Of a stretch of DNA of 64,000 nt, positions 55,722 through 64,000 are shown in pieces. The stretch is taken from the NCBI GenBank assembly GCA_017304675.1, contig JAFKLS010000019.1, positions 62,001 through 126,000 of the forward strand, read 5' to 3'. A program made the translations under genes and the position numbers. Under the pieces are notes generated by a model. The model worked only from the letters and a program-made list of their open reading frames with translations, did not search any database and was not told the origin of the DNA. The first letter of the stretch is position 1. Every line of letters starts with the position of its first letter. The DNA is from Sphingobacteriia bacterium (GTDB taxonomy: Bacteria > Bacteroidota > Bacteroidia > Chitinophagales > Chitinophagaceae).

Positions 55722-57455
55722 TCAATTCTTTTTTTTCTTGATGGAATTGTTTTTCTCATTTAAGCTGGCAGCCAAGGTATCAGCATATCGTATGGCATTG
55801 TAAGCGTTTGCAATACCGCCTGTTTTGCTTAATGTGCTAAAACTGATTTTATATTTATCACCCGAAACATTACCGTTCATGTCTGCCTCTACTTTTGTTC
55901 CCGGTTTCATACAGGGAATAGAGTCTGCTATTTTCATTACTGATTCTTCAATACACTTTTTAACCTGTTGTGCCGTTAAAGAAGGATAATAAGAACGTAT
56001 TAATGCTGCAATGCCGGCCACTACAGGGCTGGCCATACTGGTTCCCTGCAGGTTTCCATATTGATTACCGCCGGGTAATGTTGAATAAATCTTTACCCCC
56101 GGTGCAAATACATCTACATTTTGTTTTCCATAATTGCTAAAATCTGCTGCGAGAGAATTAGGAGTAATATGCAAATCGCTGCTGGCGCCAACTGTAATAA
56201 AATTAGAAGCTTTTGTGGTTGAATTCAGGTAATCAGGGCAGGGGTAGTTATTTTTTTCATCTATATTATAAGATTCATTGCCCGCTGCATGTACCAATAA
56301 AACATCATGTTTTTCTGCATACCTAACGGCACTGTCTATCCAGTTTTTTCCTGGAGAATATGCTTTCCCGAAACTCATATTAATCACTTTGGCTCCGTTA
56401 TCTACTGCATAAAAAATACCCAGTGCAATATCTTTATCGTATTCATCCCCATCGGGCACAGCCCTTACGGTTAATATTTTTACATTATCTGCAACACCAT
56501 TCACACCTATATGATTGTTCCTGTCTGCGGCAATAATGCCGGAAACATGTGTGCCATGCATTGCATCTGGCCCCATTACATCTTTGTTGCCGTAATATTT
56601 ATCGTTTATGTTTTTATCATCGTCTTTTACAATGTCGCTTCTGTAGCTGGGGGGCGGGGTTGTTTTAGCAGTGGCCAATGCTTTTTTATTTTCTATATAA
56701 TCTTCTAATTCTTTAATGATGTTGGTGTTTTTCTCGTCTGAGTCTACACTTAACATTTTCATACCGCTTACATAAGCGTATTTAGCATCTTTGGCTTGCT
56801 TGGTTTTCGGTTCAAATTTTTCCAATTCTTCTAAGGTAAATTCTGACCGGCCAAATTCATCTCCAATAATTTTGCACTGCCTTTTAATGGCTTTAGCTGT
56901 TGCTTCCAGCATTAATGTTTCTACCTGATCGTCACCGTTTACACTTAATTCATCATTAGAGCGTTTCCACATAGAATACTGGTACTTTTCGGTTGTGGTT
57001 AGTTGTGAAGTGTCTATTTCTTTCCCTGCAAATTTCTCTTTGTATAAATGGTAAACCCTTGTTTTCTCATCACTTGCTTTTTTTACATTGCTGCCATCTT
57101 TGTTTCCCAAAAAATTCCATCCGTATACATCGTCTATATACCCGTTGTGATCATCATCAATACCATTATTGGCAATTTCTTTAGGGTTATGCCATAAAAC
57201 GTTTTTCAGGTCTTCGTGACTGGTATCGATACCGCCATCTATCACCGCAACAATTATGGGGGTAGCTCTTTTATTTTTTTCTTTTAAAAAATCGTATGCT
57301 TTATTAAGGCTGATGCCGTAAAAACTGTCTTTTGCAAAATCCAGTAAATGCCATCCTTTTAATTTATCTGTTTGTGCATATGTATACGAACAGATAAATA
57401 CGGTGAAAAGTATGCATGCAAACAACCTGTATAAAACCTTTGTAAAAATTTTCAT
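55722..57455 (-). CDS. S8 subtilisin-like peptidase with a long insert
   Basis: A secreted serine protease of 577 residues from the ATG at 57455. It has a signal peptide (LFACILFTVFICSYTYAQ). The catalytic triad is D73 (AVIDGGIDTSHED), H303 (MHGTHVSGI) and S473 (GTSMASPVVAG). The gap between D and H is 230 residues, far longer than in subtilisin (about 32), and it is charged and helical. No CHU_C or other type IX tail is visible. A longer TTG-initiated frame to 57482 is less likely. dinB follows by 3 bp. Confidence 0.92.
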   Translation of the reverse strand: MKIFTKVLYRLFACILFTVFICSYTYAQTDKLKGWHLLDFAKDSFYGISLNKAYDFLKEKNKRATPIIVAVIDGGIDTSHEDLKNVLWHNPKEIANNGIDDDHNGYIDDVYGWNFLGNKDGSNVKKASDEKTRVYHLYKEKFAGKEIDTSQLTTTEKYQYSMWKRSNDELSVNGDDQVETLMLEATAKAIKRQCKIIGDEFGRSEFTLEELEKFEPKTKQAKDAKYAYVSGMKMLSVDSDEKNTNIIKELEDYIENKKALATAKTTPPPSYRSDIVKDDDKNINDKYYGNKDVMGPDAMHGTHVSGIIAADRNNHIGVNGVADNVKILTVRAVPDGDEYDKDIALGIFYAVDNGAKVINMSFGKAYSPGKNWIDSAVRYAEKHDVLLVHAAGNESYNIDEKNNYPCPDYLNSTTKASNFITVGASSDLHITPNSLAADFSNYGKQNVDVFAPGVKIYSTLPGGNQYGNLQGTSMASPVVAGIAALIRSYYPSLTAQQVKKCIEESVMKIADSIPCMKPGTKVEADMNGNVSGDKYKISFSTLSKTGGIANAYNAIRYADTLAASLNEKNNSIKKKKN

Positions 57456-57523
57456 AAGCAAATTTGAAAAAAACGAGGCCAATAATAAGAAATGTGCGAT
57501 TATTTTAAGAAATCATTATCAAA

Positions 57524-58312
57524 TTATAAACAACCTAAACGGCCTCCGTCAACCGGCAGGTTAATTCCGTTAATATAAGCTGCAGCCGGTGAAGCAAGAA
57601 AAGCCACTGCTGCACCAAATTCTGAGGGTTTACCTAATCGTTTTGCAGGAATGCTATCAATCGCCAATAATTTTTCATTTTCCAATGAAATATTCTTTTT
57701 AACTGCATTTTGTGAAAGCACGTACTCCAACCTTTCCGTTTCTGTAAAACCGGGCAGCACATTATTTACTGTTATGCCAAATGAGGCCAGTTCATTGGCA
57801 AGTGTTTTGGCCCAGCCGGCAACGGCTGCACGTATGGTATTGGATACACCCAACCCGTTAATGGGTTGCTTTACCGATGTTGAAATAATATTGATGATCC
57901 TGCCATACCCTTCTTTTTTCATGCCTTGTACAACTGCCTGTACCAGTAATTGACCGGCAATTATGTGCATTTGAAATGCTTTTTCAAACTGCTCCGCTGG
58001 TGCCAGAACAATTTCCCCGGCGGCAGGCCCACCGGTGTTGTTTATAAGGATATGCACTATTGGATTATGTTGAAAATAGGTACTTATTATTTTACGGAAC
58101 GAATCAATATCGCTGTTATCAGCAATTAGATATTGGTGATGCTGCCCTTGTGTTGTATCTAACAAGGTTACTGCTTTTTTAAGTTTCTCTTCGTTCCGGG
58201 AAACAAGGGTAATATTGGCACCCAAAAGTGCGAGCTCAATCGCAGAGGCTAGTCCAAGCCCCTGAGAGCCGCCGCCTACCAGGGCATTTTTTCCTGTTAA
58301 GTTCAAATTCAT
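57524..58312 (-). CDS. Divergent short-chain dehydrogenase (SDR) lacking YxxxK
   Basis: A 262-residue Rossmann SDR from the ATG at 58312 (MNLNLTGKNALVGGGSQG). The NAD-binding loop is GGGSQGLG (13-20) and NNTGG is typical. At the active site, where SDRs have Y-x-x-x-K, the sequence reads S-N-T-I-R (in GVSNTIRAAVAGW), so both catalytic residues are replaced. This matches the known atypical BKR-like SDR subgroup. It sits 4 bp behind the cupin gene in the ALDH operon. Confidence 0.9.
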   Translation of the reverse strand: MNLNLTGKNALVGGGSQGLGLASAIELALLGANITLVSRNEEKLKKAVTLLDTTQGQHHQYLIADNSDIDSFRKIISTYFQHNPIVHILINNTGGPAAGEIVLAPAEQFEKAFQMHIIAGQLLVQAVVQGMKKEGYGRIINIISTSVKQPINGLGVSNTIRAAVAGWAKTLANELASFGITVNNVLPGFTETERLEYVLSQNAVKKNISLENEKLLAIDSIPAKRLGKPSEFGAAVAFLASPAAAYINGINLPVDGGRLGCL

Positions 58313-58316
58313 CTCA

Positions 58317-58643
58317 TCAAAGTTTTTGGTAATCTTCCCGTACCGGGGTAAATACATCCAGCAATTCGCAATCTGTAATAGCTATGCCTGAATGCCTGGC
58401 ATTGGCAGGGATCACTACCAGTTCTCCATCTGTAAATTCAACCGGTACACCTTCAATTACCAGTTTAAAAACACCTTTCTGCACAATTGATACCTGTTCA
58501 TGTGGATGACTGTGTTCTTTAATAGCATAACCAGCTTTTACCTGAATAAAAGAAAAGGTCATCTTTTCGCTATGTACAAGTTTGGCAAAATAACCCGTAG
58601 CAATTTCTTTGGATTGAATATTGTTGATGATAATGGCTTGCAT
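58317..58643 (-). CDS. Small cupin-domain protein
   Basis: A 108-residue single-domain cupin from the ATG at 58643. Motif 1 has EHSHPHEQVSIVQKG (metal-ligand-like H, H and E/Q). Motif 2 has VVIPANARHSG. It is likely a metal-binding enzyme or sugar/aldehyde-related cupin. The longer frame (start 58706) runs into the ParB-like gene and is rejected. It belongs to the operon ALDH7-ParB-like-cupin-SDR. Confidence 0.88.
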   Translation of the reverse strand: MQAIIINNIQSKEIATGYFAKLVHSEKMTFSFIQVKAGYAIKEHSHPHEQVSIVQKGVFKLVIEGVPVEFTDGELVVIPANARHSGIAITDCELLDVFTPVREDYQKL

Positions 58644-58653
58644 ATATTTTATG

Positions 58654-59022
58654 TTAAACGATCTTGCATTTAATAAATGCATCTTCATTAAAAGAATATA
58701 CCGCACACATTCTATGATACCCGTCTGCGATAATTACAGATTTGGTACTCATGTCCCGTACCAGTAGTATAGGGGAGAGCTTTTTAGATTTTTTAATGGC
58801 TTTCCTGTCTTTTTCAACATGTGAATTGCTTACGCCCAATAAAGATAACCTGGATGCCCTGAAAATATCTTTGGCCTTAAACTCAGTAACCGAAACAGCT
58901 TTGAGTTTTTTTACAAAAAAATCTGTTTCTTCCGGCGGGAAAATAAGCATCAGGTAAGAGGCTGCTGCTGCATAATCATGTACTTCAGGTTTAGCAAGCC
59001 ATTTTATTTCAATTGGTTTCAT
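58654..59022 (-). CDS. Small ParB-like domain protein, 122 aa
   Basis: The protein contains a ParB/Sulfiredoxin-like segment (LSPILLVRDMSTKSVIIADG, then YHRMCAVYSF), with the central ADGYHR motif. The first half is helical. It lacks ParB's helix-turn-helix and dimerisation parts, so it is not a partition protein. It sits 11 bp after the ALDH stop and 10 bp before the cupin gene. A role as a small ATP/CTP-binding enzyme is possible, but function is unknown. Confidence 0.75.
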   Translation of the reverse strand: MKPIEIKWLAKPEVHDYAAAASYLMLIFPPEETDFFVKKLKAVSVTEFKAKDIFRASRLSLLGVSNSHVEKDRKAIKKSKKLSPILLVRDMSTKSVIIADGYHRMCAVYSFNEDAFIKCKIV

Positions 59023-59033
59023 AGCATTCCTTT

Positions 59034-60557
59034 TTAAATATTGAATTGTATGCCTTGTGCCAGTGGTAACTGATCGCTCCAGTTAATAGTGTTTGTTTGC
59101 CTGCGCATATAAGCTTTCCATGCATCGCTGCCGCTTTCTCTTCCGCCACCTGTTTCTTTTTCGCCACCAAAAGCACCGCCAATCTCGGCCCCGCTGGTAC
59201 CAATGTTTACATTAGCAATACCACAATCGCTGCCGGCGTGAGATAAAAATGTTTCTGCTTCTCTCATGTTTAATGTAAAAATAGATGATGACAACCCTTG
59301 CGGCACATTATTCTGCATAGCAATTGCTTCTTCTAAATTAGTATATTTTATGATATATAAAATAGGGGCGAACGTTTCGTGTTGAACAATCTGAAGTTCG
59401 TTTGTTACTTCAGCAATACAGGGTTGAACATAGCAACCGCTGGCATATTCATCGCCTTGCAATACATTCCCTTCTATTAAAAAGTTACCGCCCTGCTGTT
59501 TACATTGTTCTATGGCTCTGAGGTAAGTAGAAACGGCATCTTTATCAATTAAAGGGCCAACGTGGTTGCCGGCATGTAAAGGGTTGCCAATTTTTAGCTG
59601 ATGGTAGGCTTTTACCAGTTTCTGCTTAAAGGTATCGTATACTTTTTCATGAATAATTAACCGCCTGGTAGTGGTGCATCTCTGGCCTGCCGTTCCTGCT
59701 GCACCAAATAAAGCACCAATCAAAGCCATATCCAGATCGGCGTGCTGTGAAATGATGATGGCATTGTTTCCTCCAAGCTCTAAAATGCTCTTACCCATTC
59801 TTTCTGCAACGGCAGTGCCCACTGCTTTGCCCATTCTTGTACTGCCGGTAGCACTAACAAGGGCAATATTTTTATCATGGCTTAGCCATTCTCCAATTTG
59901 CCTTTCACCCTGCACCAGGCAGCTTACACCTTCCGGTACACTATTTTTCTGCAATACTTCGCTAATGATATGCTGAACGGCAATGGCGCATAATGGTGTT
60001 TTTTCGCTCGGCTTCCATATACAAACGTTACCACAAACCCATGCCAGGGCTGCATTCCAGCTCCATACTGCAACAGGAAAGTTGAATGCGGAAATAATGC
60101 CAACAATGCCCAAAGGATGCCATTGTTCATACATTCTGTGTTTAGGCCTTTCACTGTGCATGGTTAAGCCGTATAATTGTCTTGATAAGCCTACCGCAAA
60201 ATCACAGATATCAATCATTTCCTGTACTTCACCTAAACCTTCCTGCAAACTTTTACCCATTTCATAACTTACCAATCGCCCTAATGCTTCTTTATGCCTG
60301 CGAATGGCTTCGCCTACTTGGCGAACAACCTCACCTCTTTTTGGCGCCGGCCACATTCTCCATTCTAAAAATGCCTGAGATGCTGTATTGACAACGGTTT
60401 GATAAGCGGTTTGGTCTGTTGAAACCACCGAGCCTATTATTTTTCCATCAACAGGAGAGTGGCTAATGATCTCCGCTCCTGTGCTGCTGATCCATGTTAA
60501 TCCTGTAGAAGTGCCTTTATTGTTCTGTTGAATCGTTAAGTCCGAAAGAAATTGCAT
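59034..60557 (-). CDS. ALDH7-family aldehyde dehydrogenase (aminoadipate semialdehyde type)
   Basis: An NAD-dependent aldehyde dehydrogenase of 507 residues. The nucleophile is C294 in GTAGQRCTTTRRL and the general base is E260 in LELGGNNAIII. NVNIGTSGAEIGGAFGGEKE near the end is typical of ALDH7A1/AASADH, the enzyme of lysine catabolism. It is the first gene of an operon with the ParB-like, cupin and SDR genes, so the operon may process a semialdehyde-derived metabolite. Confidence 0.93.
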   Translation of the reverse strand: MQFLSDLTIQQNNKGTSTGLTWISSTGAEIISHSPVDGKIIGSVVSTDQTAYQTVVNTASQAFLEWRMWPAPKRGEVVRQVGEAIRRHKEALGRLVSYEMGKSLQEGLGEVQEMIDICDFAVGLSRQLYGLTMHSERPKHRMYEQWHPLGIVGIISAFNFPVAVWSWNAALAWVCGNVCIWKPSEKTPLCAIAVQHIISEVLQKNSVPEGVSCLVQGERQIGEWLSHDKNIALVSATGSTRMGKAVGTAVAERMGKSILELGGNNAIIISQHADLDMALIGALFGAAGTAGQRCTTTRRLIIHEKVYDTFKQKLVKAYHQLKIGNPLHAGNHVGPLIDKDAVSTYLRAIEQCKQQGGNFLIEGNVLQGDEYASGCYVQPCIAEVTNELQIVQHETFAPILYIIKYTNLEEAIAMQNNVPQGLSSSIFTLNMREAETFLSHAGSDCGIANVNIGTSGAEIGGAFGGEKETGGGRESGSDAWKAYMRRQTNTINWSDQLPLAQGIQFNI

Positions 60558-60579
60558 AGCTAAAGTTTAGAAATGCAAT

Positions 60580-60632
60580 GTAACTAAAAAAAAGAAGGTA
60601 TTATCGATTGAGAACAATCATAATACCTTCCT
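60580..60632 (-). terminator. Long hairpin terminator of the LytTR operon
   Basis: GAAGGTATTAT (60594-60604) pairs with ATAATACCTTC (60620-60630), and an inner GATTG / CAATC stem (60606-60610 and 60615-60619) continues it with one bulged C. The loop is AGAA. On the minus strand it is followed by TTTTTTTT. It lies 120 bp after the regulator stop and just upstream of the ALDH start, so it insulates the two operons. Confidence 0.85.
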
Positions 60633-60749
60633 AGTAACCCTGCATGAAAATTATTAAACTATATGCTAAATGCAGTGTGAAATTACATAACGGCTACCCG
60701 CAAATCAAACTCATTAGGTAAACGTGAAAAAAACATAGGTGAGCAATAC

Positions 60750-61445
60750 TTATTGGCCCGAATGCTGTAATAATTTTTCATATGTATCGCTGTAACTGCT
60801 GCCAATCGGTATTTCTTTTCCTGCCACCGTTACCTTGTTTTTGCTGAATTTTTCAATTTTTTGAATGGGAATGATGTATGAACGATGCACCCTCGCAAAT
60901 TCTTTTTCGGGCAACTTTTCCTGCATACTCTTTAAGGTCATTAAAGTTAGTACGGGCATGGGTTTTATGTGAATTTTAATGTAATCATCCAGTGCTTCAA
61001 TCAAATCAATATCTTTCAAATTAATCTTCATCATTTCATAGTTCACCTTCACATAAATAGAACTTAATTGCAGTTCCTGCGAAGAAAGAAATTCCAAATA
61101 TTCTTTGGCTTTGTAAATCGCTTTCAAAAAGCGATTGTATTCAAAAGGCTTTAAAAGATAGTCCACTGCATCTACATTAAATCCTTCTACTGCAAAATCT
61201 TTAAAAGCGGTAGTGAATATAACCAGTGGTTTTTCGGTAAGATTTTTATAAAACTGAATGCCGTTAATGTCTGGCATTTGAATATCTAAAAAAATAAGAT
61301 CTACTTTATTCTGCGCAATGAATTGTACGGCTTCATCGGGGTTGGTAAAAACCCTATCGAGTTGCAAAAAAGGTATTTTCAAGCAATATTGTGAAATCAA
61401 TTGCAATGCCAGGGGTTCATCATCTATCGCGATACATTTCATCAT
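60750..61445 (-). CDS. LytTR-type response regulator
   Basis: A 231-residue two-component regulator. The receiver domain has D54 in IFLDIQMPDINGIQF as the phosphoacceptor. The LytTR DNA-binding domain covers ~135-228 (EALDDYIKIHI, RVHRSYIIPIQKIEKF). The reading frame overlaps the kinase stop by 4 bp (ATGA), so the two proteins are translationally coupled. A second ATG three bases on is equally possible. Confidence 0.95.
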   Translation of the reverse strand: MMKCIAIDDEPLALQLISQYCLKIPFLQLDRVFTNPDEAVQFIAQNKVDLIFLDIQMPDINGIQFYKNLTEKPLVIFTTAFKDFAVEGFNVDAVDYLLKPFEYNRFLKAIYKAKEYLEFLSSQELQLSSIYVKVNYEMMKINLKDIDLIEALDDYIKIHIKPMPVLTLMTLKSMQEKLPEKEFARVHRSYIIPIQKIEKFSKNKVTVAGKEIPIGSSYSDTYEKLLQHSGQ

Positions 61446-62614
61446 AAATTAATATCTAAGTTAACAGTAAATGTATTGTTTAGTTCTTTTACGGTTAGTG
61501 TGTGTTTGTTATTGTACAATAATTCCAATCTCCTTTTTACATTGTTAATACCAATACCTGTAGCATCGTGAATGGCATTTTCCGCCTTTACAATACTATT
61601 TGATATTTCAAAATGTATGGTTTGTTTGGTGGCTTTTAATTTTATTTCAATAGATGTTTTGTCTTTGGTACTGATACCATATTTAAAAGCGTTCTCTACA
61701 AATGGAATGAATAACAGAGGGGCAATAAGTTGTTCTTCCGTATTGCCTTGCACTACAAAATCTACATGCACTTTATCAGTAACCCTTACCAGTTGCAATT
61801 CTATGTAGTTCTTGATAAAGTCAATTTCGTTTTGCAGAGGCACTTTATCTTTTTGTGTCTCCGTTAAAATATAACGCATTATAGAGGACAATTGCAATAC
61901 GGCAGGAGCAGTATGTTCGCTGCCAACTACGGCAAGCGAATAAATATTATTAAGCGTATTGAAGAAGAAGTGCGGGTTTACCTGCGATTTTAAGAACGAC
62001 AGCTCCGTATTCAGTTTTTCTTTTTCAATTTCTTCCTTATTCTTTTCAAGGCTTCTCCATCGTTGCATTACAGAGAGGCAGGTGCCGATTGTAAATACAA
62101 GCAGGAATACTGCGTAAGGGCCAAAATATAACTTAAAGAAAGCATTATTCTTATAACTGGGCCTTCTTTGGTCTGGCCTGTTGTTCCTATTATTGGAGTC
62201 TGCACCATCATGCTTATAAAAAGGAGTGGTGTTGCCATGAAACCTGGGGTCTTTTGATTGCGCTGTTTGGTCGCTCTTTCTTTCAGATGGAGGCCCCCCG
62301 GGAGGGCCGGCTATCTGATCTACAATTGCTTTGGGCACATACATATACCCTATAAAAAAGATTACCGAAAGTAATATGTAAAAAAGCCATTTTGATTTGT
62401 AAAGGAATTTGGGAATAAAAAGCAGTGTATTTAAATAATAGAATGCAATGAGGTAGATAGATGATATGGAATGATAGGTGAGGATACGATTGCTCATTTT
62501 CTCCGGTAGCTCTTTAAAATCCTGGAAAAAGAAATAGGGGAGTAATAAAAAGCATACCCACAATGCGAAGTGGATAATGATGATGATCGTTTTCTTTGTC
62601 TTAATGTTTTTCAT
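61442..62614 (-). CDS. LytS/YehU-family sensor histidine kinase
   Basis: A 390-residue membrane sensor kinase. About four hydrophobic segments occupy residues ~8-25, 43-66, 73-93 and 155-185. Between the third and fourth lies a Pro/Gly-rich, charged loop (~99-150) facing the other side. The kinase domain has the His in SQVNPHFFFNTLNNIYSLA and a short GHKL ATP-binding part (PLLFIPFVENAFKYGIST, GIGINNVKRRLELLY). It has no PAS domain. It is upstream of and coupled to the LytTR regulator. Confidence 0.94.
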   Translation of the reverse strand: MKNIKTKKTIIIIIHFALWVCFLLLPYFFFQDFKELPEKMSNRILTYHSISSIYLIAFYYLNTLLFIPKFLYKSKWLFYILLSVIFFIGYMYVPKAIVDQIAGPPGGPPSERKSDQTAQSKDPRFHGNTTPFYKHDGADSNNRNNRPDQRRPSYKNNAFFKLYFGPYAVFLLVFTIGTCLSVMQRWRSLEKNKEEIEKEKLNTELSFLKSQVNPHFFFNTLNNIYSLAVVGSEHTAPAVLQLSSIMRYILTETQKDKVPLQNEIDFIKNYIELQLVRVTDKVHVDFVVQGNTEEQLIAPLLFIPFVENAFKYGISTKDKTSIEIKLKATKQTIHFEISNSIVKAENAIHDATGIGINNVKRRLELLYNNKHTLTVKELNNTFTVNLDINL

Positions 62615-62766
62615 TCTAATAAACAGCCTGCTTCATTGAAGGATAGTTGTTTCATGAAAAGGCATATGTTTCCTGTAAGCAATTTTAAATAAAAACAAAC
62701 TTGTAGAGAATGATTTATTGTCTTTTTGGGTGAATAAACTTCAACAATCGGTCAAGTGGTCCGAAT

Positions 62767-63582
62767 TTAATAAGATTCGTTCTCGTTAGGGAAATCGCCA
62801 CTTTTTACATCCTGTACATATTGGTTTACGGCATTTTTTATCTGGTCGTATAAGTTTAAGTATTGCCTTAAAAAGCGTGGTTTGAATTCTGTATTAATAC
62901 CTAACATGTCGTGCATTACCAGTACCTGGCCATCGCATTTGTTACCGGCCCCAATGCCAATGGTAGGTATGCTTACCATTGTAGTAACTTCTTCCGCCAG
63001 TGAAGAGGGTATTTTTTCCAACACAATGCCGAAACAACCGGCCTGCTGTAACAACAAAATGTCTCGCTTTAATTTATCGGCCTCTTCTTCGCCGGTAGCC
63101 CTTACTGCATAAGTTCCAAATTTGTAAATGCTTTGAGGCATTAATCCTAAATGCCCCATTACCGGAATACCTGCTTTTACAATCTTTTGAACACTGTCTA
63201 TCACTTCTTCACCACCTTCCAGCTTTACGGCATGTGCTCCTGTTTCTTTCATAATCCGTATGGCGGAAGCCAAGGCTATATCGCTGTTGGATTGATAAGT
63301 ACCGAAGGGCAGATCTACCACCACGAGGCTTCTGCTAACGGCACGGATAACAGATGATGCATGATAAATCATCTGATCTAAAGTAATTGGTAATGTTGTT
63401 TCGTGGCCCGCCATTACATTACTGGCGCTATCTCCTACAAGTATTACATCAATACCTGATTTATCGAATATACCTGCAAAAGAATAGTCGTAAGCGGTGA
63501 TCATTGAAATCTTTTCACCGTTTGCTTTCATTTTCTGCAAGGTATTGGTTGTTATTTTTCTGCTTTCTTTTTGCGTAGACAT
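62767..63582 (-). CDS. panB: 3-methyl-2-oxobutanoate hydroxymethyltransferase
   Basis: PanB makes ketopantoate from alpha-ketoisovalerate and 5,10-methylenetetrahydrofolate, the first pantothenate step. The 271-residue protein has [50 protein letters not shown] and [20 protein letters not shown]. It starts 1 bp after the stop of the Ppx/GppA gene. panC and panD are 31 kb away, so the pathway is split. Confidence 0.97.
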   Translation of the reverse strand: MSTQKESRKITTNTLQKMKANGEKISMITAYDYSFAGIFDKSGIDVILVGDSASNVMAGHETTLPITLDQMIYHASSVIRAVSRSLVVVDLPFGTYQSNSDIALASAIRIMKETGAHAVKLEGGEEVIDSVQKIVKAGIPVMGHLGLMPQSIYKFGTYAVRATGEEEADKLKRDILLLQQAGCFGIVLEKIPSSLAEEVTTMVSIPTIGIGAGNKCDGQVLVMHDMLGINTEFKPRFLRQYLNLYDQIKNAVNQYVQDVKSGDFPNENESY

Positions 63583-63583
63583 G

Positions 63584-64000
63584 TTATTTAATTTCTTCGT
63601 ACAAACTTTGTATCAAACCATCTGCCAAACCAATCTTCGGAACATATATTTCATCTATGGCCGCCCAGCGCATTACATTTATATATATCTGTAAGGCAGG
63701 TATCAATACATCGGCACGGTCTTCTCTTAACTTGTACAACCGAATTCTTTCTTCCAGGCTAACACTGGATAATTCTTTATAATAATCTTTCAGCAGGTCT
63801 AACGATAGGGGTTTACCTTCCTTCTTTTTACTGAGCGAAAATACTTTATTAATGTTACCGCCGCTGCCAATGGCAATAATAGGGCGTAAGCTTTTGGTAT
63901 TTTTTTTCAAATGGTCTTTTAATTCCTCCCATGCATCATTTTCCACATACTCTTTCAATAACCTTATTGTGCCAATATTAAACGACTCTTTATACTTCAG
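63584..64000 (-). CDS. Ppx/GppA-family phosphatase (C-terminal part, 5' end off window)
   Basis: The visible C-terminal 138 residues read [44 protein letters not shown] and [20 protein letters not shown]. These match the second half of exopolyphosphatase / guanosine pentaphosphate phosphatase proteins, which hydrolyse polyphosphate or pppGpp. The frame is open to the right edge. panB follows by one base, suggesting co-transcription. Confidence 0.93.
   Translation of the reverse strand: MKYKESFNIGTIRLLKEYVENDAWEELKDHLKKNTKSLRPIIAIGSGGNINKVFSLSKKKEGKPLSLDLLKDYYKELSSVSLEERIRLYKLREDRADVLIPALQIYINVMRWAAIDEIYVPKIGLADGLIQSLYEEIK

Overview
The window comes from a member of the Bacteroidota, most like a Chitinophagaceae relative. 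The evidence is AT-rich DNA, the Bacteroidetes-type -7 promoter box TAnnTTTG before many genes, a type IX secretion cargo with a PorP/SprF partner, a TonB-dependent receptor with a carboxypeptidase-like N-terminal domain, and DUF5686- and PorG-like outer-membrane proteins. There is no rRNA, tRNA, CRISPR array, phage or transposase. Nearly all of it is densely packed chromosomal genes.

Region 1 (1-13250) is a [NiFe] hydrogenase locus. The uptake hydrogenase small subunit and the 5' part of the large subunit run leftwards. Divergently come a 67-residue His-containing membrane protein and hypA. A non-hydrogenase patch follows (RRM protein, hypothetical protein, cold-shock-domain protein, and a remnant resembling a hydrogenase maturation protease). 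Next is a tight operon hypB-hypF-hypC-hypD-TonB receptor-hypE that ends in a strong terminator. The small subunit has the six-cysteine proximal-cluster pattern of O2-tolerant group 1d enzymes. The TonB receptor inside the hyp operon is a candidate outer-membrane port for nickel.

Region 2 (13285-19369) is a TetR-controlled tripartite drug-efflux operon (tetR, EmrA-like, EmrB-like, TolC-like), with a tandem operator candidate in front, divergent from a GH1 glycosidase that lacks an ATG start.

Region 3 (19387-41230) is mostly housekeeping: FKBP-type isomerase, queA behind an unusual leader, a PorG-like barrel, topA, alpha/beta hydrolase, DUF2520 protein, ferredoxin, phosphoglucomutase, an operon panC-panD-flippase-rfaE2, a degenerate half glycogen synthase, metK, amidase, acyl-CoA dehydrogenase, YggS, deoxynucleoside kinase, trpS and recG. 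Short heptamer repeats occur in and around several of these genes.

Region 4 (41293-64000) holds the type IX cargo/PorP pair, ogt-csaA, a penicillin acylase family protein, DUF5686 protein, trhO, a methyltransferase, an unknown lipoprotein, DinB, a subtilase with a long insert, an operon ALDH7-ParB-like-cupin-divergent SDR, a LytS/LytTR-type two-component system, panB, and the 3' end of a Ppx/GppA phosphatase.

I found no single clearly new large system. The best leads are the TonB receptor and the mini-protein in the hydrogenase maturation cluster, the queA leader with an 18-codon ORF and mutually exclusive stems, the heptamer repeats that enter a coding gene, and the conserved-looking but catalytically degenerate half glycogen synthase.
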